Notes: generated by a model from the sequence alone, not told the origin. Positions 13,348 through 20,968 are shown, numbered from the stretch's first letter. The stretch is 21,788 nucleotides of DNA from Limiplasma sp048370855 (GCA_048370855.1 DBGEOK010000108.1:1-21788); one strand, 5' to 3'. Translations and numbers: made by a program.

Positions 13348-13868
13348 ATTTGAAAGCCCTGAAAGAATGCGAGCCAGGCGCGGGTAAGCGGTGGGTATTG
13401 TCCACCCAAGAGGTTATCGGAACGGTGCTCCTGAATACCGCGGCTAACGCCGTGGAGGACGCCGCTAACCGCCTGAGCAGTGTGCTCACCCCGTTGCAGC
13501 GTGAGCAAGCAGAAAAGGCTGCAATGACGATCAAGACGCTCGCGCAGGCCGTGATGAATACCACTGATGACGATGATCAGCAGGAAGCGATACGCCGCCG
13601 CATGTCAGTGCTCCGCGTTAACGTAGGCTATGTGGATAAAAAGCCGCCGGGGATGCTCTTGCTAAGCGAAAGCGATCTATCCACCCTCATCGGACACGCG
13701 CTGAATTTCTGCGACCTTGAATGCCCATGTGTTACCGTGGACGATAAAACGGGCGAACGCTCTGTGAATCGGGCCGCCGTGAAGGGCTGTGAACTGCGAA
13801 AGCTGTTTCGGCGTATCGGGTTGTGCGAAGGGAATATAAGCGCTGAATGCCCGTACAGCATGATATAA
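13344..13868 (+). CDS. Cys-containing hypothetical phage protein (DUF5651-like?)
   Basis: GTG13344 overlaps the resolvase stop and has GGAGG seven bases upstream. The 174-aa product begins VNLKALKECEPGAGKRWVLS. Its N-terminal half is helical (NAVEDAANRLSSVLTPLQRE). The C-terminal half has cysteines in FCDLECPC, KGCELRKLFRRIGL and CPYSMI, which could form a metal site. The Cys pattern and ending recall small phage proteins such as DUF5651, but that is a weak match. It ends the replication block. Confidence 0.65.
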   Translation: MNLKALKECEPGAGKRWVLSTQEVIGTVLLNTAANAVEDAANRLSSVLTPLQREQAEKAAMTIKTLAQAVMNTTDDDDQQEAIRRRMSVLRVNVGYVDKKPPGMLLLSESDLSTLIGHALNFCDLECPCVTVDDKTGERSVNRAAVKGCELRKLFRRIGLCEGNISAECPYSMI

Positions 13869-13896
13869 AAAAGCCCTCGGGTACGAGCCGAGAGCT
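13867..13896 (-). terminator. Rho-independent terminator on the minus strand
   Basis: Read leftward, the hairpin AGC-x-CTCGG...CCGAG-x-GGCT form (13896 to 13872) is followed directly by TTTTTT (13872-13867) and ATATCA. On the plus strand the stem comes after a run of A and is followed by GGCGGG, so it does not fit a rightward terminator. No minus-strand gene is visible to its right for thousands of bases. It may stop antisense transcription into the replication genes. Confidence 0.55.
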
Positions 13897-13959
13897 GGCG
13901 GGCCCAAGAAGCCCAATGATAGCCACAGAAGCCATCTTCTATATCATATCACAACAAGG

Positions 13960-14472
13960 ATGGTGGCGCAAGTGCAGCCGTATGAGATCGATAATATGCT
14001 GGTAGGATACCGGCAGAACAAGGCGCGGCTTGAACACATCACCCTCGAATTAGCCAGAATGAACGATGAACTGGATTCCGAGGAAGAACGCGCGATCATC
14101 AATGATGCCATGCATGCCCAGCAATATAGCGACATGCCGCATGGAACCGACCCAGGAAAGCCCGTTGAAACGCTTGTTATGCGCTACATGGACGGATATC
14201 TCCCCGCGCAGGTGAGGGACTGGATGCGCGAGAGGGGCGATCTCGAGCGAGAGCAAAAAACCCTTGCGGCGGTTGTTAGGTATGTAGATACCTGGCTAAA
14301 CGCTCTCAGCCTACGCGAGCGGCGGGTGATTGAGGATAAGCTGATCGACGGGCGCACATGGCGGGAGATGGAAGCCGACGCACAGACAATATACGGCATT
14401 CCTCTTACCGTCGGCGGGCTTCGGAAGCTCAAGCGTCGAGCTATGCAAAAGATTTATGCGGTTGCGAAATAA
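13960..14472 (+). CDS. ArpU/RinA-type phage regulator with sigma-like helix-turn-helix
   Basis: This 170-aa protein is helical throughout. The C-terminal part has LSLRERRVIEDKLIDGRTWR, IPLTVGGLRKLKRRAMQKIY, which reads like the DNA-binding region 4 of sigma factors used in phage late-gene regulators of the ArpU/RinA type. The N-terminal part (YEIDNMLVGYRQNKARLEHI) resembles other members. Placement after the replication block supports a late-gene regulator. The start is uncertain: ATG13960 has AAGG only a few bases away, and GTG13972 would have AAGGA about 11 bases upstream. Confidence 0.7.
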   Translation: MVAQVQPYEIDNMLVGYRQNKARLEHITLELARMNDELDSEEERAIINDAMHAQQYSDMPHGTDPGKPVETLVMRYMDGYLPAQVRDWMRERGDLEREQKTLAAVVRYVDTWLNALSLRERRVIEDKLIDGRTWREMEADAQTIYGIPLTVGGLRKLKRRAMQKIYAVAK

Positions 14473-14493
14473 ACAAATGAATGGAGCAGAAAC

Positions 14494-16161
14494 ATGCAAA
14501 GCATAGCGATTTATCCGGAAAAAGAATCATCCAAGAAGAATTTCTACCCCACGCCGCGTCCCCTTGCGGACAAGCTTCTCGCCGGGATCGAGTGGGAAAG
14601 CGTGGGCAGCGTCCTTGAACCCAGCGCCGGGAAGGGCGACCTTGCGCGGTACGCCGCACAGAAGATATACGCCGCAAAAAGAGGCTACGTGCCTTACGAT
14701 GAGGACAGCGCCAAGGAAGCCATTGAAAAGACCGACATGGATTGCGTGGAGATAGACCCGGTTTTGCGAAGCGCCCTTGATGGATATGGCTTTCGCGTCG
14801 TCCATGACGATTTTCTCACCTTCGAGACGCAAAAGCGGTATGACCTCATTGTGATGAACCCGCCCTTTGACCGTGGAGCCGAGCATCTGCTTCACGCGCT
14901 TGACCTGATTCAAAGCGGCGGCGAAGTACGCTGTATCCTCAACGCCGAAACCATCCGCAATCCATTCACACCGAACCGCCAGCGGCTCAAAGCGGAGCTT
15001 GAGGAGAATGCCGAAATCACCTATATTCCCAACGCATTTGCAGACGCGGAACGAAAGACGGGCGTTGAGATCGCTCTTGTGAAAAAAGCCGTCGCCAGGA
15101 AGAAGCCGGACAGCACCATCATGGAGGACATGCGAGAGGCTCCCACCTACAAATCACAGGCTGTCCCGCCGGAGGTTGTCGAGATCGTCCGATACAACCA
15201 AATCAACGAATATGTGAATAGTTATAACTATGAAGTGGCTTGCGGTATCCGGCTCATCGAGGAATGGCACGCGCTTGAACCCCACATTTTGGACGATCCA
15301 AATGGCCAGTATGCAAACCCTATCCTCTCGCTGAAGCTGCGCACCGACGGCGGACGCGACCGAGATTGCGTCATCAACGAGTATATCCGGAAGACACGCG
15401 GAAAGTATTGGCGAATGATTTTTAAGCAAAAAACCATCACCGACCGTCTTACCTCTAACCTCATTGACGAGATGAACGAAAGCGTTACAAAGCTGATGGA
15501 TTACGAATTTTCCGTGTACAATATCCTCACGTTAATTATCAAGATGATCACGAAGGTTGTAGGCGGTATCGAGGACACGATTGTCGCTCTGTTTGACGAT
15601 TGGACGAGAAGGTGCTGGAACGAGGAAAGCCCCAACCGCCACTACTATGATGGATGGAAAACCAATGACTGCTTTGCCGTTGGAAAGAAGGTCATCATGC
15701 CGTTCTACGACGCTTTTAACAGCTGGGACAAGCGTTTCCAGGTTTATAGCGTCTATCGCAGGTTTGCGGACATCGAAAAGGTTTTTGACTTCTTGGATTC
15801 AGGACGAACGAACTGGACCGGCAGTCTCGATAACGCGCTACGCCTCGCGGAAGCGACTGGGAACACGCGGAATATCGACACCAAATATTTTACGGCCACT
15901 TTTTACAAAAAGGGCACGGCGCATCTGGTGTTCAAGGATATGGAGCTGTTAGAGAAATTCAACCTGTTTGCTGGGCAAAAGAAAGGATGGCTTCCGCCTA
16001 GCTATGGCAAGAAACAATATGCGGATATGTCCAAAGAGGAGCAGCATGTCGTGGACAGCTTTCAGGGGCGCGAAAGGTACGAACACGTTATGGATCATAA
16101 AGATTATTTTCTCACTGAAAACAGTCAGATTCTCGGCATTGGGGATGGGGTTTCAGCATGA
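14494..16161 (+). CDS. N6-adenine-type methyltransferase fused to DUF4942
   Basis: This 555-aa protein has an N-terminal class I methyltransferase (about residues 1-195): FYPTPRPLADKLLAGIEW, SAM motif I EPSAGKGDLARYAA, an acidic CVEIDP after the second strand, and the catalytic NPPF (about 121-124). The C-terminal two thirds match the DUF4942 pattern of phage proteins (LFDDWTRRCWNEESPNRHYY, FVIMPFYDAF region, TKYFTATFYKKGTAHLVFKD). It probably methylates DNA, though RNA cannot be excluded, and no matching restriction gene is present. GGAGC lies ten bases before the ATG. The stop overlaps the next start. Confidence 0.82.
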   Translation: MQSIAIYPEKESSKKNFYPTPRPLADKLLAGIEWESVGSVLEPSAGKGDLARYAAQKIYAAKRGYVPYDEDSAKEAIEKTDMDCVEIDPVLRSALDGYGFRVVHDDFLTFETQKRYDLIVMNPPFDRGAEHLLHALDLIQSGGEVRCILNAETIRNPFTPNRQRLKAELEENAEITYIPNAFADAERKTGVEIALVKKAVARKKPDSTIMEDMREAPTYKSQAVPPEVVEIVRYNQINEYVNSYNYEVACGIRLIEEWHALEPHILDDPNGQYANPILSLKLRTDGGRDRDCVINEYIRKTRGKYWRMIFKQKTITDRLTSNLIDEMNESVTKLMDYEFSVYNILTLIIKMITKVVGGIEDTIVALFDDWTRRCWNEESPNRHYYDGWKTNDCFAVGKKVIMPFYDAFNSWDKRFQVYSVYRRFADIEKVFDFLDSGRTNWTGSLDNALRLAEATGNTRNIDTKYFTATFYKKGTAHLVFKDMELLEKFNLFAGQKKGWLPPSYGKKQYADMSKEEQHVVDSFQGRERYEHVMDHKDYFLTENSQILGIGDGVSA

Positions 16162-16346
16162 AAGCGTTGAGCGGACTACAGGTAAATCGAGTAAAGACCT
16201 GCGATAACTGCGCGAACTGTCTGTACATAGGCGAAGGCGACTACGCTTGCATGGCTGGCGCGGAGCCGGTCATCGTTAAGGAGGAGCATATCCCCAATGA
16301 AAACTACTGCCATTGCGGCGGCGGACTGTGGGAAGGAGTGAGCTGA
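16158..16346 (+). CDS. Small cysteine-rich protein
   Basis: This 62-aa protein has CDNCANC near the N-terminus, then YACM, then CHCGGG near the end, enough cysteines for one or two metal sites. It begins within the stop of the methyltransferase gene (ATGA) and ends at TGATG with the next, so it is part of a tightly packed operon. No family is certain. Confidence 0.6.
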   Translation: MKALSGLQVNRVKTCDNCANCLYIGEGDYACMAGAEPVIVKEEHIPNENYCHCGGGLWEGVS

Positions 16347-16765
16347 TGCCGATACTCAATTACACCACAAAGGTTGATATATACACCACTCTTGGGAGCA
16401 TTCAAGGAACACTGGTAAAGCATGGGGCGAAGAAAATCTTGCAGGATTACGACGACAACGGCCATATTGCCGCGCTGTCCTTCATGGTAGACACACCATC
16501 AGGGCCTAAGGGTATCAGGCTCCCCGCCAATGTGGATGCCGTTCACCGCGTGCTGCAAAAACAGAAAGTAAAGTGCGACCGGGAACAAGCCGAGCGCGTA
16601 GCATGGCGGATCGTTAAGGACTGGATTGAGGCGCAAATGGCGATTTTGGAAGCGGAAATGGTGCAAGTAGATGAAATTTTTATGCCTTATATGCTTGACA
16701 AAACCGGACAAAAAACCTTGTATCAGGCATACAGGGACAACCTTATGAAAATTGGAGAGGACTGA
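16346..16765 (+). CDS. Conserved small phage protein
   Basis: This 139-aa protein begins MPILNYTTKVDIYTTLGSIQ and contains GTLVKHGAKKILQDYDDNG and GIRLPANVDAVHRVLQKQKV, followed by AERVAWRIVKDWIEAQMAIL. This pattern is frequent in early regions of Firmicutes phages and has no assigned function. The C-terminal helix pair is amphipathic. ATG16346 was chosen because AAGGAG lies eight bases upstream and it overlaps the previous stop. Confidence 0.7.
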   Translation: MPILNYTTKVDIYTTLGSIQGTLVKHGAKKILQDYDDNGHIAALSFMVDTPSGPKGIRLPANVDAVHRVLQKQKVKCDREQAERVAWRIVKDWIEAQMAILEAEMVQVDEIFMPYMLDKTGQKTLYQAYRDNLMKIGED

Positions 16766-16767
16766 AT

Positions 16768-17601
16768 ATGGGCGACAAAACGAAAATCGACTGGTGCGAC
16801 GCGAGTTGGAACCCGGTTACGGGATGCCTGCACGGGTGCGAATATTGTTACGCAAGGAGTATGGCGCACAGGTATGCCGGGTTCAACCCCGAAAGCACGC
16901 GCGGAAACGGGGAGTGGAACACGATACAGTACGAGAAAGACGCATCGAGGATTGCCATTCTGAATGGGCGGCAGTACAGAACGATGCAAGACGGCAAAGA
17001 GATAGTCGCTCCGTATCCCTTTGGCTTTACCCCCACCTTCCACCGCTACCGGCTGGACATTCCCGCCAGATGGAAGCGCCCGCGCAACATCTTCGTTTGC
17101 TCGATGGCCGACCTGTTCGGGGATTGGGTGCCGGATGAGTGGATTGAGGAAGTGCTTAAGGCGTGCGACAAAGCATCCCAGCACCGCTACCTCTTTTTGA
17201 CGAAAAACCCGAAACGATACCGCAATTTGCAAGAGCTTCTTCCGATTCATCGACGCCCGCCGCATGTTGCGGAATTGTGGTTCGGCGCATCGTACACAGG
17301 TGAAGCATCATACATTCATCCGAGAATTTACGGGCCGTTCAGTCAGTTTGTAAGCGTGGAACCACTCTTGAAAGCACCATCAGAAGCGGATTGCTTTGGG
17401 CTGGCGACATGCAATGATTGGGTTATAATCGGCGCTGAAACCGGGCATCGCAAAGGCAAGGTTCTTCCCGAACGCGCGTGGATTGATAAAATCCTCGAAA
17501 TCTGCGAACGTCATCATACGCCGGTATTCATGAAAGAAAGCCTCCGCGAGATCATGGGCTTCGACTTCCGGCAGGAATATCCGTGGGAGGTGAAGTTATG
17601 A
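16768..17601 (+). CDS. Phage Gp37/Gp68 family protein (DUF5131)
   Basis: This 277-aa protein has WCDASWNPVTGC then CxxxCxxC at Cys20, Cys24 and Cys27 (CLHGCEYC), the spacing of radical SAM enzymes for a 4Fe-4S cluster. It continues with FVCSMADLFGDWVPDEWI, RYLFLTKNPKRYR, SVEPLL and WVIIGAETGHRKGKVLPERA, all hallmarks of the Gp37/Gp68 group. The reaction is unknown. The gene follows GGAGAGG and ends overlapping the start of the broken small gene at 17598. It lies close to a second CxxxCxxC protein and PP-loop genes, which suggests a shared modification role. Confidence 0.85.
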   Translation: MGDKTKIDWCDASWNPVTGCLHGCEYCYARSMAHRYAGFNPESTRGNGEWNTIQYEKDASRIAILNGRQYRTMQDGKEIVAPYPFGFTPTFHRYRLDIPARWKRPRNIFVCSMADLFGDWVPDEWIEEVLKACDKASQHRYLFLTKNPKRYRNLQELLPIHRRPPHVAELWFGASYTGEASYIHPRIYGPFSQFVSVEPLLKAPSEADCFGLATCNDWVIIGAETGHRKGKVLPERAWIDKILEICERHHTPVFMKESLREIMGFDFRQEYPWEVKL

Positions 17602-17870
17602 TTGAAATAAGGTGTACAAAGCGACAAAAAGAGGTCATCATTCAATGACTGCTGAACCCAAACGGATGCTTATGGCCGAGGCGGCAAACAACTTGCTATC
17701 TCGACCCCAATATGAGCTGTAAAAAGTGCTTTGAGAAAAACATTAAGTGGATTCATGCGGAGGCGGAGAGCGGATTAAGACAACAAACCATAGGGGGTAA
17801 CGTTTCAAAGGCGCGCCGCCTCCATGACGATGGAGGGACCTATGGAAAAAACAATTGGAAGCCTGTTTGA
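17598..17870 (+). pseudogene. Small cysteine-rich phage gene interrupted by TGA
   Basis: ATG17598 has a strong GGGAGGTG site and overlaps the previous stop. The first 16 codons (MIEIRCTKRQKEVIIQ) end at TGA17646, but the same frame continues LLNPNGCLWPRRQTTCYLDP and MSCKKCFEKNIKWI, clearly the body of a small Cys-rich protein of a type common in phages. One base change thus explains the break. Frame stays open to 17868, though the true end may have been near 17750. Read-through is possible but no recoding signal is visible, and TGA serves as a normal stop in many genes here. Confidence 0.65.
17819..17836 (+). promoter_or_regulatory. Hairpin masking a ribosome site
   Basis: CCTCCAT pairs exactly with ATGGAGG across GACG. 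The right arm contains the GGAGG of the ribosome site used by ATG17842, so translation there could be kept low unless the stem is opened by a passing ribosome. Confidence 0.45.
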
Positions 17871-17892
17871 CGGTAATGGCGGTATGTCGTGA
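17842..17892 (+). pseudogene. N-terminal remnant of a C5-cytosine methyltransferase
   Basis: The frame MEKTIGSLFDGNGGMS stops at TGA17890. IGSLFDGxGG is the N-terminal SAM-binding motif I of phage DNA cytosine-5 methyltransferases, which usually read SLFDGIGG and go on for a further 300 or so residues. The ribosome site GGAGGG is retained. Only 16 codons remain, so the rest was probably deleted. A chance match cannot be excluded with so few residues. A second frame (GTG17889, NCWMIPPNEAEEGIKC) runs into the next gene and is not recognised. Confidence 0.5.
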
Positions 17893-17935
17893 ATTGCTGG
17901 ATGATCCCGCCCAATGAGGCAGAGGAAGGAATTAA

Positions 17936-18778
17936 ATGCGAATCGCAAGAGTATTCCCGCACAGGACCAGCATGACCCCGGACGATGAATTAGCTTTTGT
18001 GAATTGCCCTCCGCCGCTGTTGGCAATGCCTGAGGTGGACGAGGTGCATATCAGCGTGGCTTTTACCTGGGACATGCCCCTAGCGGAGAAGATGGAAACA
18101 TGGTGGCGAGCGGCAGGCGTGCCCGTTAAGGTGGGCGGACCGGCGTACAACCTGCCGGGAGGCGAATTTGTGCCGGGGATGTATGTACGCCGAGGCATGA
18201 CGATCACAAGCCGTGGGTGCCCAAATCATTGCTGGTTTTGCGCCGTTCCGGAGCGTGAAAATGGGCTGCGGGAGCTGCCGATCAAGGACGGATGGAACGT
18301 GCTGGACGACAACCTGCTGGCGTGCTCCGACGAGCATATCAAGGCGGTATTCGCCATGCTTTCCAGGCAGCCGCAACGCGCGGAATTTACGGGCGGTCTG
18401 GAAGCCCGAATCCTCAAGCCGTGGCATGCGGACGCGCTGGCCAAGCTCAAGCCCAAGCGGCTGTACATGGCATACGATACGCCGGACGATTACGAGCCGC
18501 TTATGGAGGCCGGGAAGCTCCTGCGGGACGCGGGCATCAGCGTAAGCGGACATAGCATGGGCTGCTATTGCCTGATCGGATACCGGGGAGACACCTTCGA
18601 CCGCGCCGCAAAGCGGTTGACGGATACCATCAGAGCCGGATACATGCCCTACGCCATGCTGTACCGGGGAGAGGATGGGAGCCGCAACCCCGAATGGGCG
18701 AGGTTCCAGCGCGAATGGCTAAGGCCGGAAATTGTCGGGGCGAAAATGCGGGAGATATGGAGGGGCCAACATGCCTGA
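17936..18778 (+). CDS. Radical SAM protein
   Basis: This 280-aa protein has CxxxCxxC at Cys95, Cys99 and Cys102 (CPNHCWFC), following MTITSRG, the normal lead-in to the radical SAM cluster site. The N-terminal part (EVDEVHISVAFTWDMPLAEK, VPVKVGGPAYNLPGG) resembles the Rossmann domain placed before the barrel in some B12-type enzymes. Later segments (RAEFTGGLEARILKP, LYMAYDTPDD, AGISVSGHSMGCYCLIGYRG) supply barrel strands. The substrate is unknown. It is preceded by AGGAAGG and overlaps the PP-loop remnant at 18771. Codon use is more GC-rich than its neighbours on the right, as in the genes at 2475-3454. Confidence 0.82.
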   Translation: MRIARVFPHRTSMTPDDELAFVNCPPPLLAMPEVDEVHISVAFTWDMPLAEKMETWWRAAGVPVKVGGPAYNLPGGEFVPGMYVRRGMTITSRGCPNHCWFCAVPERENGLRELPIKDGWNVLDDNLLACSDEHIKAVFAMLSRQPQRAEFTGGLEARILKPWHADALAKLKPKRLYMAYDTPDDYEPLMEAGKLLRDAGISVSGHSMGCYCLIGYRGDTFDRAAKRLTDTIRAGYMPYAMLYRGEDGSRNPEWARFQREWLRPEIVGAKMREIWRGQHA

Positions 18779-18905
18779 AATCAACATTGTAAACGTATCC
18801 GGAGGGGTGGATAGCACGGCCTGCTATCTGCTGGCGTTGGAGCGCGGGAAACCATTCCGCGCGGGCAAGCGCTGCGAAACGGAAGATGGAGGTAAGCACA
18901 AATGA
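18771..18905 (+). pseudogene. Truncated PP-loop (PAPS-reductase family) gene
   Basis: The 44-codon frame begins MPEINIVNVSGGVDSTACYL and LALERGKPFRA. SGGVDST (residues 10-16) is an intact PP-loop that binds ATP, and the following residues match the start of phage PAPS-reductase-like proteins. The rest of such a protein (200 or more residues) is missing; after residue 31 comes GKRCETEDGGKHK, which does not fit. An internal deletion that kept the frame is the simplest reading. It begins in the radical SAM gene's end and its stop overlaps ATG18902. The peptide is too short for activity. GGAGGT in its tail serves the next gene. Confidence 0.65.
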
Positions 18906-20035
18906 AACCTGAATATAAAAGCCGGGTATACACAGACAGACCGGCATATGCGGATTTTGACGCGCCGCATAAGTTTCTCGCCATACAAAGCATTATCGGA
19001 AGACGCCTATTAGAGCATCCAAACGCAATATGCTCCTACTCCGGAGGTAGTGACAGCGACATCATGCTGCATCTCGTGGAAACGGTGCGGAAAATGTTCT
19101 CCTTGCCGCCAGTGGAATACTGCTTCTTCAACACAGGCTTGGAAATGAAGGCCACCAAGCGCCATGTGCGCGAAACAGCAAAACACTACAATGTGAACAT
19201 CACAGAGTATCGGCCTGAGAAAAATATCGTGCTAGCGACGCGAGAACGCGGTATCCCCTTTGTTTCGAAAATCGTGTCATCTGGGCTCGAAGGGGTTCAA
19301 CGCAAGAAAATCCCACTCTCCATTGCTGATGAATACGCCGTGGCCGAGGACAAATCAGCGAAGCGTGAGGAGCTGCGGAGACGCTACCCAAAGAGCGAAT
19401 CGGAGATCAACTTTTTATGCGGTTGTAATTCCGCAGGGGAACCTCGGCCCAATATACAATTGGTGATCGGGTCGTCTGAATATTTGCTAGATTTTATAAA
19501 AGAGAACCCTATCCCTTTCAGGGTCAGCAACAAATGTTGTGACTACTGTAAAAAGCAACTGGCCCACAGGGTTCAGAAGCCATATGAAATGGTCATCACC
19601 GGGGAACGCAGAGCCGAGGGTGGAATGAGAAGCGTACCACGTAAGGACAACACGTCATTGTGCTTTGCGGAAGACGCTGATGGAAAATACCGGCTACGTC
19701 CGCTGTACTATGTGACGGATGAGGATAAAAAGTGGTACAAAGAGTATTATGGAATTCGATATTCGGACGCATATGAGGTATATGGGCTGAAACGGACGGG
19801 GTGCTGCGGGTGCTCGATCTCTGCCAGGGCAACGGAGGATTTGGAGAAGATTCGTCCATATGAACCTGATTTAGTCAAGGCGGCATGGAACGTTTTCGGC
19901 GACAGCTACCGATACCGCCAGAAGTATAACGAATACAAGGCTGAAAAGCAGCGGCGCAAAAAGAAAGCGCTGTATGAACAGATGACATTATTTGCCGCAA
20001 CAAATGGAGGGACAGAGGATGCCGAGGTACATTGA
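18902..20035 (+). CDS. PP-loop ATPase of the PAPS-reductase/DndC-like group
   Basis: This 377-aa protein has SGGSDSD (residues 47-53), the PP-loop for ATP adenylation, then FFNTGLEMKATKRHV and TGERRAEGGMR (233-243), which matches the TGxRxxES region of PAPS reductases and DndC. Cysteines cluster at CGC (173-175), CCxxC (212-216), Cys254 and CCGC (301-304), enough for one or more Fe-S clusters. Such proteins activate a substrate with ATP, often to insert sulfur. No dndA, B, D or E gene is near, so DNA phosphorothioation is not shown. The C-terminal tail is Lys/Arg-rich. GGAGGT precedes ATG18902. Confidence 0.8.
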   Translation: MKPEYKSRVYTDRPAYADFDAPHKFLAIQSIIGRRLLEHPNAICSYSGGSDSDIMLHLVETVRKMFSLPPVEYCFFNTGLEMKATKRHVRETAKHYNVNITEYRPEKNIVLATRERGIPFVSKIVSSGLEGVQRKKIPLSIADEYAVAEDKSAKREELRRRYPKSESEINFLCGCNSAGEPRPNIQLVIGSSEYLLDFIKENPIPFRVSNKCCDYCKKQLAHRVQKPYEMVITGERRAEGGMRSVPRKDNTSLCFAEDADGKYRLRPLYYVTDEDKKWYKEYYGIRYSDAYEVYGLKRTGCCGCSISARATEDLEKIRPYEPDLVKAAWNVFGDSYRYRQKYNEYKAEKQRRKKKALYEQMTLFAATNGGTEDAEVH

Positions 20036-20324
20036 CGCGGAGGCGCTGGCGGAAGAAATGGGGGCGGGTTGCATCCCGATCTTGGAGAAAGGCATCAGCG
20101 GCGTTACTGGTGACGAGACGTGCATTATGGACTACATCAACGACGCCCCCACCGCCGACGTGGAGCCGGTGAGGCACGGGCGATGGGTAGACGGGCGGTG
20201 TTCAGAGTGCGGCGTCCCTGCTATTGCATATAAGAAGAAATTGAACGGATTAGAAATGCGAGTTGATACTCCCTGCTGCCGCGCATGCGGCGCGAAGATG
20301 GACGGGGAGGAGGGAACCCCATGA
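20019..20324 (+). CDS. Small zinc-finger phage protein of the PTADVEPVRHGRW type
   Basis: This 101-aa protein begins PRYIDAEALAEEMGAGCIPI and contains PTADVEPVRHGRWVDGRCSE, a signature of many Firmicutes phage proteins. Two CxxC pairs (CSEC and CRAC) probably bind zinc. ATG20019 has GGAGGGA six bases before it and overlaps the end of the PP-loop gene by 17 bases. It ends in ATGA with the next gene. Function unknown. Confidence 0.75.
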   Translation: MPRYIDAEALAEEMGAGCIPILEKGISGVTGDETCIMDYINDAPTADVEPVRHGRWVDGRCSECGVPAIAYKKKLNGLEMRVDTPCCRACGAKMDGEEGTP

Positions 20325-20968
20325 AGCACTGTGGAAACCTGTTTGAGCGCCTTGGCCTATGGTTGCCGACCCAAGCAGATGTATCGGGAGCATATGATAT
20401 CCCTGACATCAGGCCGCAAGCCCTCCCATACATCGACGAGTGGAGGCCATTTAACGATTTAAGCAAGCCTTTTACCCGCTCTATGGGTATCAGCATGTAT
20501 GTGGACGACTACCGCATCCACAGGCTATGGGCGACGCCAGACCGTTATATTCCCATCTTACAACGCGCGGGCGTGGTTCTTTCTCCTGATTTCAGCCTCT
20601 ACACGGATACGCCTTTGGCGCTCAATATTTACAATCACTATCGCAAGCATTGGCTTGGGGCGTACTGGCAACGGCACGGAATAACGGTCATTCCGACGAT
20701 CTGCTGGAGCGACGTAAACAGCTTTGCTTGGTGCTTTGACGGTGAGCCAGTTGAAAGCGTGGTGAGTGTTTCTAGTGTGGGGACGCAACGATACGCGAAT
20801 ACAAAGGCGGCGTTCCTGCAAGGGTACGATGCGATGCTGGAACGGCTTGCCCCTGAAACAATTCTATTCTTCGGAATTGTCCCGGAAGAATGCCGCGGAA
20901 ATATTTGTCCGGTAGAAACATTCTATAAAACGCTAGAGAGGAGACGGTTGACAAATGCTGCGACTTGA
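20321..20968 (+). CDS. DUF4417 protein
   Basis: This 215-aa protein has SMGISMYVDDYRIHRLWATP, FSLYTDTPLALNIYNHYRKH, WLGAYWQRHGITVIPTICWS and SVSSVGTQRYANTKAAF, which match the DUF4417 group of phage proteins. These have no assigned activity. GGAGG precedes ATG20321, which overlaps the previous stop. Its own end overlaps the next gene by 14 bases. Confidence 0.75.
   Translation: MKHCGNLFERLGLWLPTQADVSGAYDIPDIRPQALPYIDEWRPFNDLSKPFTRSMGISMYVDDYRIHRLWATPDRYIPILQRAGVVLSPDFSLYTDTPLALNIYNHYRKHWLGAYWQRHGITVIPTICWSDVNSFAWCFDGEPVESVVSVSSVGTQRYANTKAAFLQGYDAMLERLAPETILFFGIVPEECRGNICPVETFYKTLERRRLTNAAT

Noticed and set aside
17646..17648. TGA read as an amino acid throughout the phage
   Set aside because: TGA ends many clear genes here, often in ATGA overlaps, so general recoding is not supported.
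18902..20035. DNA phosphorothioation (Dnd) system
   Set aside because: Only a DndC-like PP-loop protein is present; no cysteine desulfurase or other dnd gene is seen.
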